64,000 nucleotides of DNA from Tautonia sociabilis (GTDB lineage: Bacteria; Planctomycetota; Planctomycetia; Isosphaerales; Isosphaeraceae). Position numbers and translations under genes: made by a program. Below, piece after piece: positions 34,796-44,600 of the stretch. The stretch lies in the NCBI RefSeq assembly GCF_003977685.1, contig NZ_RYZH01000011.1, positions 1 to 64,000 of the forward strand, in the 5' to 3' direction. Position 1 is the first letter of the stretch, and each line of letters opens with the position of its first letter. Below the pieces are notes generated by a model that saw only the letters and a list, made by a program, of their open reading frames with translations, did not search any database and had not been told where the DNA came from.

Positions 34796-35566
34796 TCAGG
34801 AACCGCCCCCGGGGCGGTCGTCGCCGCCGATCGGGGGAGGAGCGGCCCATCGGATCAGGTCGTCGACGCCGAATGATCGGTAGTTCATGAACAGCTCACC
34901 CGCCTCGAAACCGGCGGTCAACCCGAAGTAACGATTCATCATCTCCACGGTCTGGAACAGCCGCGACTTCGAGGGGGGGAACTGGGAACCATACGCCCTG
35001 ATGGCCTCCAGCTTCCTCTCCAGCGTGTGCCCGATATCAGCCACAATGTAACCGGAGGATTCCGGCATATCCAGGCGATGCAAGGCGATCGGGAAGCTCA
35101 ACTGGTTGGTGATCGTGTGTGGGGGCAGGCCGCCGAAATGCTCGTCCCACTTGGACAGGCGGCTGTAGAAGACGGCCGCGTCGGTGATGAGCATCGCCTG
35201 GTAGTGGTCCGGCGAGGCGAGGATCGTCTTGCCGCCAAACCCCAGGACGATCCGGGGGCGGTAGCGGCGGAAAACTCGGGCGAGGGCCACCCGGGCCTCG
35301 AAGCTGTCGAACAGCCGGCGGTTGGGCAGGTTCAACGAGACTCGGACGTGGACCCCGAGGATCTCCCGGGCACGCTCGGCCTCGTTGGCCCGGACATCGG
35401 GGCCGGGAGAGCCGGGAGTCGGCTCGCCATCAGTCAGGTCGACCATCCCGACCCGGTAACCCAGGTCCGAGAGCCGGGCGAGCGTGCCGCCGCAGGCGAT
35501 CTCCAGATCATCGGGATGGGCGCCGACGGCAATCAGATCCAGCGGGGCGTCTTCCGACTCGGCCAT
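34796..35566 (-). CDS. PIG-L family deacetylase, BshB1-like
   Basis: The ATG at 35566 gives 256 residues with the zinc motif VGAHPDDLEIACGGTLARL near residues 13-31, NLPNRRLFDS and SPDHYQAMLITDAAVFYSR (the third zinc ligand histidine), and LLFMNY-like GELFMNYRSFGVDDL at the end. The overall form matches the N-acetyl-alpha-D-glucosaminyl-L-malate deacetylase of bacillithiol synthesis, but many PIG-L enzymes act on other GlcNAc compounds. No other bsh gene is in the window. A promoter match at 35608-35636 gives a short leader. Confidence 0.8.
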   Translation of the reverse strand: MAESEDAPLDLIAVGAHPDDLEIACGGTLARLSDLGYRVGMVDLTDGEPTPGSPGPDVRANEAERAREILGVHVRVSLNLPNRRLFDSFEARVALARVFRRYRPRIVLGFGGKTILASPDHYQAMLITDAAVFYSRLSKWDEHFGGLPPHTITNQLSFPIALHRLDMPESSGYIVADIGHTLERKLEAIRAYGSQFPPSKSRLFQTVEMMNRYFGLTAGFEAGELFMNYRSFGVDDLIRWAAPPPIGGDDRPGGGS

Positions 35567-35943
35567 GGCGTTGATCCGGGCGTTCCGGGGGGCGGTCCTT
35601 GCGCACAACTATACCGTTCGTCCGACGCAAGGTCAACTGAACACAATCATTACGGCTCGCTCCCTCCGGCCGGTCCTCCCGCCTGACGGGCCTGGAGGCG
35701 TCCCGGTCCGGGAGGGTCCGAGGCGGCCCCGAGGGGCCTGGGGAGACGAAGCGGCCGCCAGGCCGGGCCGGTCGGCTCGACGACGGGGGAGGCAGGATCG
35801 GCCCGATCGGGACCCGGACCCCGCCGCGTCGGGCATCGCCGCCATCGCCGGGGCCCGCACAGCGCCCTTGAATTTCGGCGGATGGGGGAGCCACGCTAAA
35901 GGGGTTCACCATCTGGATCCCGCCCTCCCTCAGGACGACTCCC
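35567..35943. other. Divergent intergenic region between deacetylase and floA
   Basis: About 380 bases without a gene. The left part holds the promoter for the deacetylase gene on the minus strand. I see no convincing promoter for floA on the plus strand and no repeat. Confidence 0.6.
35608..35636 (-). promoter_or_regulatory. Sigma70-like promoter of the deacetylase gene
   Basis: Read on the minus strand, TTGACC is followed after 17 bases by TATAGT. The -10 lies about 42 bases before the ATG, fitting a short leader. Confidence 0.6.
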
Positions 35944-37017
35944 ATGATCACTCCCCTGATCGCGCAGCTCCAGGAAGGCAACAACCTGGCCGTCTTCCTG
36001 GTCTTGCTGCTGGTCTTCATCGCCTTTGTCAGTCTGTTTGCCTTCATCCTCTTCGCGAAGTACTTCAACCTTTGGATCCAGTCGAAGACGACCAACGCGA
36101 ACATTGGGCTGATCGAGCTGATCGGGATGACCTTCCGCAAGGTCAACCCGAACATCATCGTGCGGTCGAAGATCATGGCCGTGCAGGCGGGCCTGACGGA
36201 TCGGGACGGCGTGACCCGGCAGAACTTGGAGGCACACTACCTGGCCGGCGGGAACGTGCCGAACGTCATCCGGGCGCTGATCGCCGCGCAGCGGGCGGAC
36301 ATCCCGCTGACCTACAAGCGCGCCGCGGCGATCGACCTGGCCGGGCGGAACGTCCTGGAGGCGATCCAGACCAGCGTCAACCCGAAGGTGATCGACTGTC
36401 CCGACCCGGCCAAGGGCCGACAGACGGTTGACGCGGTGGCCAAGGACGGCATCCAGCTCAAGGCCAAGGCCCGAGTGACCGTACGCACGAACATCGACCG
36501 GTTGGTCGGCGGTGCGACCGAGGAGACGATCATCGCCCGGGTGGGGGAGGGGATCGTGACCACGATCGGCTCGGCGGAGTCGCACAAGATCGTGCTCGAG
36601 AACCCGGACATGATCTCCAAGCGGGTCCTGGAGAAGGGGCTCGACGCGGGGACGGCGTTCGAGATCCTCTCGATCGACATCGCCGACATCGACGTCGGCG
36701 ACAACATTGGCGCCCGATTGCAGGCCGACCAGGCCGAGGCGGACATGCGCGTCGCCCGGGCGAAGGCCGAGGAGCGCCGGGCCGCCGCCATCGCCTCGGA
36801 GCAGGAGAACCTGGCGTTGGTTCAGGAGAACCGAGCGAAGGTGGTCGCCGCCGAGGCCGAAGTCCCGCTGGCGATCGCCGAGGCCTTCCGCCGCGGCCAG
36901 CTGGGGATTGGCGACTATTACTCGCTAAGGAACCTGCAGGCGGATACGGAGATGCGGTCCTCGATCGCCGGCGGCGCGGCCAACTCGCGCCGGAACGCCG
37001 ACACCATGAACGGCTGA
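35944..37017 (+). CDS. floA: Flotillin-like protein FloA
   Basis: A 357-residue protein. One membrane helix near the N-terminus (about residues 15-38) is followed by the FloA/YqfA-type SPFH-like domain, with [46 protein letters not shown] and [23 protein letters not shown]-terminal coiled-coil and Ala/Glu-rich region, [19 protein letters not shown], follows. Flotillins organise membrane microdomains and assist assembly of membrane protein complexes. The sequence fits FloA throughout, with a slightly longer C-terminus. CAGGA lies about eight bases before the ATG. Confidence 0.92.
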   Translation: MITPLIAQLQEGNNLAVFLVLLLVFIAFVSLFAFILFAKYFNLWIQSKTTNANIGLIELIGMTFRKVNPNIIVRSKIMAVQAGLTDRDGVTRQNLEAHYLAGGNVPNVIRALIAAQRADIPLTYKRAAAIDLAGRNVLEAIQTSVNPKVIDCPDPAKGRQTVDAVAKDGIQLKAKARVTVRTNIDRLVGGATEETIIARVGEGIVTTIGSAESHKIVLENPDMISKRVLEKGLDAGTAFEILSIDIADIDVGDNIGARLQADQAEADMRVARAKAEERRAAAIASEQENLALVQENRAKVVAAEAEVPLAIAEAFRRGQLGIGDYYSLRNLQADTEMRSSIAGGAANSRRNADTMNG

Positions 37018-37058
37018 GCCGGCCTCGAGACGCCCCGCCTGTGCGGTCCCCTGGTCGG

Positions 37059-37086
37059 TTGCTCTCGCCCGGCCAGGGGTTATAGT
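37059..37086 (+). promoter_or_regulatory. Weak promoter candidate of the phosphodiesterase gene
   Basis: TTGCTC, 16 bases, then TATAGT, ending 33 bases before the GTG start. The -35 is a poor match (three of six), the -10 is good. Confidence 0.4.
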
Positions 37087-37119
37087 GAATGAAACGATGT
37101 CCCCGGGGGGCGAACCGTC

Positions 37120-37908
37120 GTGAAGATAACCCTGGTCCCGTCGACCGTCTCCGGGGTGGTGGGCGACCCGCTCCAGTTCGGGACGTCCTACGTCGTCAAC
37201 GAGTCCCTGGCGATCGACGCGGGGACGTTGGGGTTCTACCGAGGCCCCGCGGAACAGAGCAAAATCAAGCACGTCCTGATCTCTCACTCGCACGCCGATC
37301 ACATCGCGTCGCTGCCGATCTTCGTCGAGAACGTCTTCGAAGCGAAGTCCGATTGCGTCCGGATCTACGGCAACTCCGACGTGATCGAGTGCCTCCGATC
37401 CGACGTCTTCAACGACCGAGTCTGGCCCGACTTCGAGAAGCTCTCCGAAGGCCCGATGAAGCAGACCCCCCTGGTGAAGTTCATCGAGATCGAGGCCGGG
37501 CAGACGCTGCACTTCGACGGGGTCGAGGTCCGCACCGTGGCGGTCGATCACCTGGTGCCGACCCTCGGGTTCATCCTGAAGGAAGGGGACACGCACGTTG
37601 TCATCCCCTCCGACACCGGGCCGACACAGCGCATCTGGGACCTGGTCAACGAGTTGCCCGGCGTCTCGGCTGTCTTCCTCGAGGTCTGTTTCCCGGACCA
37701 CATGTCCGCCCTGGCCGACTCGTCTCGGCACCTGGTGCCGGCGACCTTCAAGCAGGAAGTGCTGAAGGTCAATTCCCAGGGCGTCAAGTGCCCCTTCTAC
37801 GCCGTCCATATCAAGGCCCGCTACCGGGACCAGGTGCTCCAGGAACTGGAGGCACACGAGATCCCCGGGCTCCGGATCGCCCGCTTCGGCGTCCCGTACG
37901 TCTTCTGA
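37120..37908 (+). CDS. Class II 3',5'-cyclic-nucleotide phosphodiesterase (MBL fold)
   Basis: A 262-residue metallo-beta-lactamase-fold protein. The class II cyclic nucleotide phosphodiesterase pattern is visible: FGTSYVVNESLAIDAGTLGF at the N-terminus, SHSHADHIASLPIFVENVF (HxHxDH metal site), IYGNSDVIECLRSDVFNDRVWPDF, VDHLVPTLGFIL and PSDTGPTQRIWDLVN. It begins with GTG. No signal peptide is seen, so it should be cytoplasmic. It could degrade the cyclic nucleotide made by a cyclase such as the one encoded at 57538-59466, which is an inference from family membership only. Confidence 0.85.
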   Translation: MKITLVPSTVSGVVGDPLQFGTSYVVNESLAIDAGTLGFYRGPAEQSKIKHVLISHSHADHIASLPIFVENVFEAKSDCVRIYGNSDVIECLRSDVFNDRVWPDFEKLSEGPMKQTPLVKFIEIEAGQTLHFDGVEVRTVAVDHLVPTLGFILKEGDTHVVIPSDTGPTQRIWDLVNELPGVSAVFLEVCFPDHMSALADSSRHLVPATFKQEVLKVNSQGVKCPFYAVHIKARYRDQVLQELEAHEIPGLRIARFGVPYVF

Positions 37909-38172
37909 GGGGAGCGGCGAGCGCCAGGGACCCCTTGCGGGCTCCAGGAGCTAGGGCCGAAGCGTCGGTTCTCCCTCGAGCGTCCCCCACCTCCGGCTCA
38001 TTGGTTCGATTCCGCTTCCGGGAGACGACCCGGAGAATCGCGGCGACCCGATCCGAACGGCCGATCGGCCCCGGGATCGATTGGGTCCGGATCCGTCGAT
38101 CCGACGATGATTCCGATCGAGGACCGTCCCGACCGGGCCGCAGCCGAACACCCAACCGCCGGACCCGATGCC

Positions 38173-39696
38173 ATGCCCCCTCTTCGCCCCCGGATCGCAC
38201 TCGCCCCGGCGCTGCTGGCCAGCGCCGGGCTGATCGCCGGCTGGTTTCCCGGAGCGACCGCGGCCGACGACCTCGCCCGGCCAGCCCGCGGCGAGACTCC
38301 CTCCGGCACCCCCATCCGATTCCTCGGCGCCAACTCGTGCAGTGCCAACGCCTGCCACAACCGAGGCAATTTCCGAGGGGCCTCCGAGTTGAGCGTCTTC
38401 GAGCCGAAGCGCTTCTGGGAGCACCAGTACTGGCAGCGGTTCGACCCTCACGTTCGGGCCTTCGAGGTGCTGGAGGGGGAGGAATCGAGGCGGATCGAGC
38501 AAAACCTCCGCAGGCTTTCCTCGATCGAGCTGGCCTTCCCGGAGCGAGACGGGCTCTGCCTGAGTTGCCACGTCCATCAGAATTTCAGCGGCTCGGAGCA
38601 CGGGCCCGCCTTTGCCGAGGCCGACGGCGTCTCTTGCGAGGGCTGCCACGGCGCCTCGGAGCTCTGGAACTCGGCACACTACCAGGACGGCTGGAAATTG
38701 CTTTCCCCCGAGCGGAAGGCGTCCTATGGTTTCGTGCCGCTCGACGCGATGGCCGATCGAGCACGGTCGTGCACCCCGTGCCACGTCGGTTCGTCGTACG
38801 AGGATCCGGAGCACGGCCTGGTGGACGTCAATCACGACCTGATCGCTGCCGGCCATCCCCGCCTGAACTTCGAGTTCGCGTCGTACCACGCCCAGTATCC
38901 GAGGCACTGGAACGACCTGGCCGAACGGGGGGAGGACCCGGCCTACGAGGCGAGGGCCTGGGTGGTCGGGCAGCTCGTCACGGCGGAGTCCGCCTTGCGG
39001 CTGCTCAAGGCCAGGGGGATGCGATCGGGAGCCCGGCCGGGCGATCCGGGGCCCCTCCCGCTGCGAGGCACCCTGGATTCCAACCCCCACGCCGGTCCCT
39101 GGCCCGAGTTCGCCGAGTACAACTGCTACGCCTGCCACCACGACCTCCGGGGAGGCGTTCCTCTCGCCGTGGGGATCGCCTCCGCCGTGCCGGGACAACT
39201 GCCGTGGGGGTCCTGGTCCATGCCGATGGTCGAGGTGATCGGCCAGGAGCTCCCTCCTCGAGGGAAGGACTGGTCGGCGATCCGGTCGGCGATCGAGTCC
39301 GAGATGACCCTGCCGCTACCCGACCCCGCTCGGGTGTCCAGCCGGGTGGACGAGGCCCTGGCGACGATTGACGCGTGGCTGGCCGAGTGGGACGACCGTC
39401 CGATCGACTCGGAGACGGTCGAACGGCTGATCGCCACCGCCGTCGAGCAGCTTCGCGAGTCGGCGGATCCGACCTGGGACCGGAATGCCCAGGTGTACCT
39501 GGCGATGGCCGCCCTGTACGCCGCCCAAGGGGATCTCGACCCCGCTCGCCGGGACCCGGCGATGGCCCAGACCCTCGACGCGATGCTCAACCGGCTCCGG
39601 TTCCAACCCGGCATGAACAGCCCTCACGAGTACCGCGTCGAGAGCCTGGAGGGCGTGCGTTCGGCGATCCGGCCCCGAGCTTCGATCGAGGAGTGA
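38173..39696 (+). CDS. Exported pentahaem cytochrome c (c554-like)
   Basis: A 507-residue protein with a signal peptide (to about residue 31) and five haem c sites: CSANACH at 56-62 (a CX4CH site), CLSCH at 129-133, CEGCH at 155-159, CTPCH at 200-204 and CYACH at 318-322. Conserved histidines such as AGHPRLNFEFASYHAQYPRHW between the sites could be distal ligands. The C-terminal third is helical with no haem site. The form is that of cytochrome c554-related multihaem proteins. ATG at 38173 gives the signal peptide directly. It ends four bases before the next cytochrome gene. Confidence 0.9.
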   Translation: MPPLRPRIALAPALLASAGLIAGWFPGATAADDLARPARGETPSGTPIRFLGANSCSANACHNRGNFRGASELSVFEPKRFWEHQYWQRFDPHVRAFEVLEGEESRRIEQNLRRLSSIELAFPERDGLCLSCHVHQNFSGSEHGPAFAEADGVSCEGCHGASELWNSAHYQDGWKLLSPERKASYGFVPLDAMADRARSCTPCHVGSSYEDPEHGLVDVNHDLIAAGHPRLNFEFASYHAQYPRHWNDLAERGEDPAYEARAWVVGQLVTAESALRLLKARGMRSGARPGDPGPLPLRGTLDSNPHAGPWPEFAEYNCYACHHDLRGGVPLAVGIASAVPGQLPWGSWSMPMVEVIGQELPPRGKDWSAIRSAIESEMTLPLPDPARVSSRVDEALATIDAWLAEWDDRPIDSETVERLIATAVEQLRESADPTWDRNAQVYLAMAALYAAQGDLDPARRDPAMAQTLDAMLNRLRFQPGMNSPHEYRVESLEGVRSAIRPRASIEE

Positions 39697-39700
39697 ACCC

Positions 39701-41557
39701 ATGGCGTTTCTCGGCGTTCGAGTCCCCGCGAAGGCGTCGGTCGCGCTGCTGGCGGCGCTGGTCCTTCCCGCGGTCGGACGGGCCCAGGACGAACCGGGGG
39801 CGGCCACCCGGATGGCGGCCGCGGGACGCTATCAGGGCGCGAATTACTGCCACCAGTGCCACGCCCAGCCCATCGCCGTGAACCAGGCGAACGGGGTGCT
39901 CGACTGGTGCCTGATGACCGAGTTCTCCACCTGGAGAACCGTCGACAAGCACTCGATGGCGTTCGCCGTGCTCGAAGGCCCCCGGGGGAGGGAGATGGGG
40001 GAGAAGCTGGGCGTTGATGTCACCCAACCGGAGTCGGGGTGCCTCAGCTGCCATGCCCAGAACTTCGATCAGCAGGAGCTCACCGCCGGCTTCAGCTTCC
40101 AGGACGGGGTCAACTGCGAGGTTTGCCACGGTCCTTCCGGCAACTGGGCGGCGCCTCACGTGCTCGCCACCTGGAGGGAGAACACCCCGGAACAGAAGGC
40201 GGAACTCGGGATGTGGGACCTCCGCAATCCCGAGGTCCAGAGCGAGCTCTGCCTGTCGTGCCACGTGGGCAACGCCCAGCTTGGCCGAGTCGTCACGCAC
40301 CCGATGTACGCCGCCGGGCACCCGCCGCTGCCGAGCGTCGATGTCGCCCGGTTCGTCCGGAACATCCCCCAGCACTGGCGGTCGAAGGACGACATCCCCT
40401 GGTGGAAGCAGGCCCCGGAGCCGATCCGGCAGGCCAACGGCATCGCGGAGGCGAAACTCTACGGGGTCGAGTTGACGATGGTCGGCAACGTGATCGCCCT
40501 CCGCGAATCGATGAGGCTGCTGGCCGATCGGGCCGACCTGGATGCCGCATCGCCGGATCGGCTGCACCGCTGGCCGGAGCTGTACCTGAACGAGACGGTC
40601 AAGGACGATCCTCGGTTCGAGGACCCCGGGCAGTTGCCCTCCCTGGCCGAGAGCCGATGGCCCGAGATGGCCATGACCCATGCCGATTGCCTCTCCTGTC
40701 ACCACGACCTGCGCTTCCCGGGCTGGAGGCAGCGCCGGGGGTATGAGCATGCCCCTCCCGGGAGGCCGCTCCCAAGGTCGTTCCCCTTGGCCCTGATCGA
40801 CCTGAATATCGAGCGGTTCGGCGACGAATCGGACCGCTCCGAGTTCGATCGGCGCCTCGACCGTCTGTACGACGCCTTCGCCTCCCGGCCCTTCGGGAGG
40901 GCCGACGAGGTCCGGGACGCGGCCCGGGAGCTGGAACGCTGGGCGGATACGTTCCACTCCCGTCGGCTGGCCTCGGCCCAGTTCGACAAGGAGACGGCAA
41001 CCGGACTGATCCGAAGGCTCTGCGAACAGAACCAATCGGCCATCCCCGATTACGACACGGCCCGCCAGATCGCCTCGGCGATCCAGGTCATCTACTGGGA
41101 CCTTGCCGACCAGGGAGCCGACTCCTCCGACGGGCACGACCAAATCCTGGGCATCCTCGATCACTGGGACAAAGTGCTCAATCTCGGCCGTTATCCCAAG
41201 AGCGAGGATCGAGACGCCCTCTCCCTGGAGATCATCCGGAGGCTGGCGAATGACCCGGATCTGGCGGGCTTCGGGGCCTGGACCCCGCTGGCTCTGGGGT
41301 TCCCGGACGATCCCGATGTGTACTGGAACGCCTCCCGACCCGACGCGAACGAGTTGCTCGACACGATTCGGGGCAAGCTGATCCCGGACAACGTGCGGCA
41401 GAAATACGTCTCCCCGGAGTTCAAGGAACCGCTCCAGGAGATTAACAACGCCGGGCTCAAGATTGCGCTCGAGCGGGCCAGTCAGTACGACCCCTATCGG
41501 TTCCAGGCCGAGTTGGTCCAGCTCGGCCAGCTTCTCATGGGCCTCGCCGCCGAGTGA
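39701..41557 (+). CDS. Exported pentahaem cytochrome c (c554-like), second
   Basis: A 618-residue protein with a signal peptide (to about residue 28) and five CXXCH sites: CHQCH at 50-54, CLSCH at 114-118, CEVCH at 139-143, CLSCH at 184-188 and CLSCH at 330-334. It shares the AGHPPLPS-like stretch and the general order with the preceding gene, so the two are paralogues or partners. GAGGAG lies shortly before the ATG. A 16-bp perfect hairpin follows the stop. The C-terminal half is helical and without haem. Confidence 0.9.
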   Translation: MAFLGVRVPAKASVALLAALVLPAVGRAQDEPGAATRMAAAGRYQGANYCHQCHAQPIAVNQANGVLDWCLMTEFSTWRTVDKHSMAFAVLEGPRGREMGEKLGVDVTQPESGCLSCHAQNFDQQELTAGFSFQDGVNCEVCHGPSGNWAAPHVLATWRENTPEQKAELGMWDLRNPEVQSELCLSCHVGNAQLGRVVTHPMYAAGHPPLPSVDVARFVRNIPQHWRSKDDIPWWKQAPEPIRQANGIAEAKLYGVELTMVGNVIALRESMRLLADRADLDAASPDRLHRWPELYLNETVKDDPRFEDPGQLPSLAESRWPEMAMTHADCLSCHHDLRFPGWRQRRGYEHAPPGRPLPRSFPLALIDLNIERFGDESDRSEFDRRLDRLYDAFASRPFGRADEVRDAARELERWADTFHSRRLASAQFDKETATGLIRRLCEQNQSAIPDYDTARQIASAIQVIYWDLADQGADSSDGHDQILGILDHWDKVLNLGRYPKSEDRDALSLEIIRRLANDPDLAGFGAWTPLALGFPDDPDVYWNASRPDANELLDTIRGKLIPDNVRQKYVSPEFKEPLQEINNAGLKIALERASQYDPYRFQAELVQLGQLLMGLAAE

Positions 41558-41585
41558 TCGGGGAGGCGGACGCCTCCCAACGACA

Positions 41586-41626
41586 ACGGGGAGCCGCCGG
41601 GCGGTTGGGCCCCGGCGGCTCCCCGT
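41586..41626. terminator. Two-way terminator hairpin, 16-bp perfect stem
   Basis: ACGGGGAGCCGCCGGG at 41586-41601 is perfectly complementary to 41611-41626, with a nine-base loop. It separates two converging cytochrome genes. Confidence 0.7.
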
Positions 41627-41660
41627 CTCATTGGAGCGGTTCTCGGGTTCCCGAGGAAGC

Positions 41661-44600
41661 TCAGCGCCTCGGCCGATCGGCCGCATCCGGCCGGGCGATG
41701 TTGGCCGGGAAGCGGGGCCGGGGGGAGCCGAAGTCGAGCGGGTCGTCGGTGACCGTGTAGAGCTGTCCGTTGCGCAGATAGAGCCGGCGCTGCTCCTCCA
41801 GGTTGAGCGGCCGGGCGCCGATCCGACCGAAGACCGAGAGCTGGTTGCCGCTCTCGTCGACGGCGCGATCGCGGTCGAGCGTGTCGGCGATCGCGATGGC
41901 GTGCCCTTCCTCGGCGAGCTTGTGCGAGGCGACAAGGTGAGGCGTGGGCCTGGGGCTGAAGCCGTCGTTGCCGGAAGTGTAGGGCGAGGTGAGCTGGACC
42001 ACGCGAAGGCCATTCTTGCCGTCGGCGAGGTAGGCGAAGAGGCTGTTGTAGGTGATGGCGACCTTCACGTCGTGCAGGTCGTTGATCTCACCCTCGGCGT
42101 TGTACACCTGGTCGATGAACGCCTCCCGGGGACGCTCGATGTCCACGATGACGAGGCCCTGCTCACCGGCCGCGACATAGGCGTAGGTCCGGACGAGGAA
42201 GGCCTTGTGGGCGTCGTGGATGGGGACCTCGTGAACGAAGGTCGGCCGGGTCGGGTCGGTGATGTCGAAGACCTTCAACCCGTCCTCGTCGCAGGCGAAG
42301 CCGTAGCGGAACTGGGCCTGGAAGTCGGTGGGGTGCTGGACCACGTCGGGCCCGATGACGGTGACGACCTTCGGGTCGAGCGGGTTGGCGAAGTCGACGA
42401 CGACGATTCCGGCGTCGCAGCAGACGTAGGCATAGGTGCCGTAGAAGGTGATCTTCCTCGTGCCGCAGAGGATGCCGCCGGGGTTGAAGGTGAGGTCTCG
42501 CTTGAGGAAGTTGTTCAGCGGGTTGCCGTCGAGCAGGGAGGCGGCACCGACGAGGATGATTCCCTCGTACTTGTCGCCGACGTAGAGGAAGGCGTACGGC
42601 AGGGGGACCGACGGCTCTCGGTTTTCGGGGAAGTGGTGCCGGGTGGGATCGGGGGCGAGCGTGGTCGGGGCGGTCACGCAGGTGGCGTACCGCGTGCGGA
42701 CGTAGAACCGCTGACCGAGCGGGGAGAACGGCGCCGTGAGAATCCGCTCGGAGAAGCCCTTGTTGTCGATGAACGCGATGTCGAAGACGCGGAGCCCGTT
42801 CGGACCGCAGGCGGCGTAGAGGAACTCGCCGCGGGCCTGGAGGTCGAGCACCTCGGGTTTGTTGTACTTCAGGCTGAGGTTCTCGCCCACGTCCTTACCC
42901 GGGTGCTCGTGGGCGACGACCAACTCTCGGCCCTCGGCGAGGTGCTCCTTGTAGCGATCGGGGTAGACGAGGGCGTGCATCGTGCTGCCGATGACCGCCT
43001 GGGGCTCGTCGCGCTCGGTCACCTCGATGGCGAACAACCCGTGCTCGCCGGCGGCGACCCAGGCGTATCGGCCCAGGAAGTTCATGAAGTTGGTCCCGTG
43101 CATCAAGAGCTGGGCCATGATGGCGTTGTTGTCGTCCGCTCGGGAGACGTGGCAGTCGGTGCACTGCTTCGTCTCACCGCGGCCGGGAAGGTAATTGGCC
43201 GGGTTGAGGGCGCGGCCGGTCGTGGGGTCGACCGGAGGTCCTCCTCGAACGGTGTGCGGGACGTTGGTGCTGAAGGCGATCCCGCTGAGGCCCTCGGAGG
43301 AGATGGTCTGCTGCTGAATGTAGATCGCCTCGCGCTGGGCGTTGTACGAGGTCACGTGGATGGCGCAGGACGATCGGGAGGGGTTGATGCGATTGCCGGT
43401 GACGTCGCCGTCTCGGGCGATCATGAAGGTGTCGTCGCGGAGGGTTTGCCAGTTATACGAGACGTAGTTCCGGGAGACATCGCCGCCGTTGTGCAGCTCG
43501 GGCATCTTCATGTTGGCCCGCTGCGGGAGGTGGCAGCCGTAGCAGCTTGGGTTCCACGAGGAGTGGCAGGCCTGACAGCTCATGTTGGTGCTGGAGTGGG
43601 GGCAGAGGTCCTCGTCGTTGCCGGGGAGGTCGCCCCAGACGAGGTTGTTCCCCTCGAAGCGGACGGTCTTGGCGAGGTGGGACTTCTGGTTGTAGTCCCG
43701 GTTGCCGGGAGTGGTCGTGTCGGCGGTCTGGACGACGCGCCACCAGAGGTCGGGCTCGACCATGGAATTCTGGATGAGCTGGCCGTCCTTGACCTCGAAC
43801 CGAGGCTTGCCGAACGGAGTGCGAAGGGCCTTGAGGTCGAGGCCGCCGTCGGGGGAGGCGGGGCCGGAGGTCATCAGCGTGGCGTAGCGGACGGCGGTGC
43901 CGTGGCAGTCGATGCACTGGATCTCAATCGCGTTGCGGACCTCGCCGTAGAGCTTGCCGTTGCCGTGGGCACTGACGAGGAAGTGGCAATCGACGCAGTG
44001 CATCCCCTTCTCCATGTGGATGTCCATCAGGTGGAGGGGGACGCCGTCCCGGTCGGCCTTGCTGCCGTCGGTCTGCCGCTCCTCTCGGCTGGGGGGCGCC
44101 ATCGCCGCCTGGAGGACGGCGTTGTCGACGTGGGGGACGATGTCGCCGTCGGCGTCGAGGAGGCGGCCCTTGCGGTCCTTCTTGAAGACGGCGTCGAAGA
44201 CCCAGCCGTGGCCGTGGAAGTCGGCGAACTGCTGCTTCTCGGCGACGGCGTTCAGCTCGGCGACTCGGCTCAGGAACTCGGGATCGCTCCAGAGCCCTCG
44301 GGCGCTGGCCTCATTAGGGTCCACCATCATCGCGCTGACGAATTGCTCGGCGGTTGGGTCGCGCTCTTCCTCCGGGTAGAGCAGCTCGCCGTCGGTTTCG
44401 AGGTCCCACCACATGTAGCCGACATAGCTGTTCATGACGGTCGTGCCGGGGTGGATATGGCAGACCATGCACTGGCTGGTGGGCGGGGCCCAGACGAACT
44501 CGTGGGCGATGGGGTGGCCGGGCTCATTCTTGGGGATGGTCGGGTCGGGGCTGGCCGAGGTGCCTCGGTTGCCGAAGACGGCGAAGGGGCCGGAGTGGAC

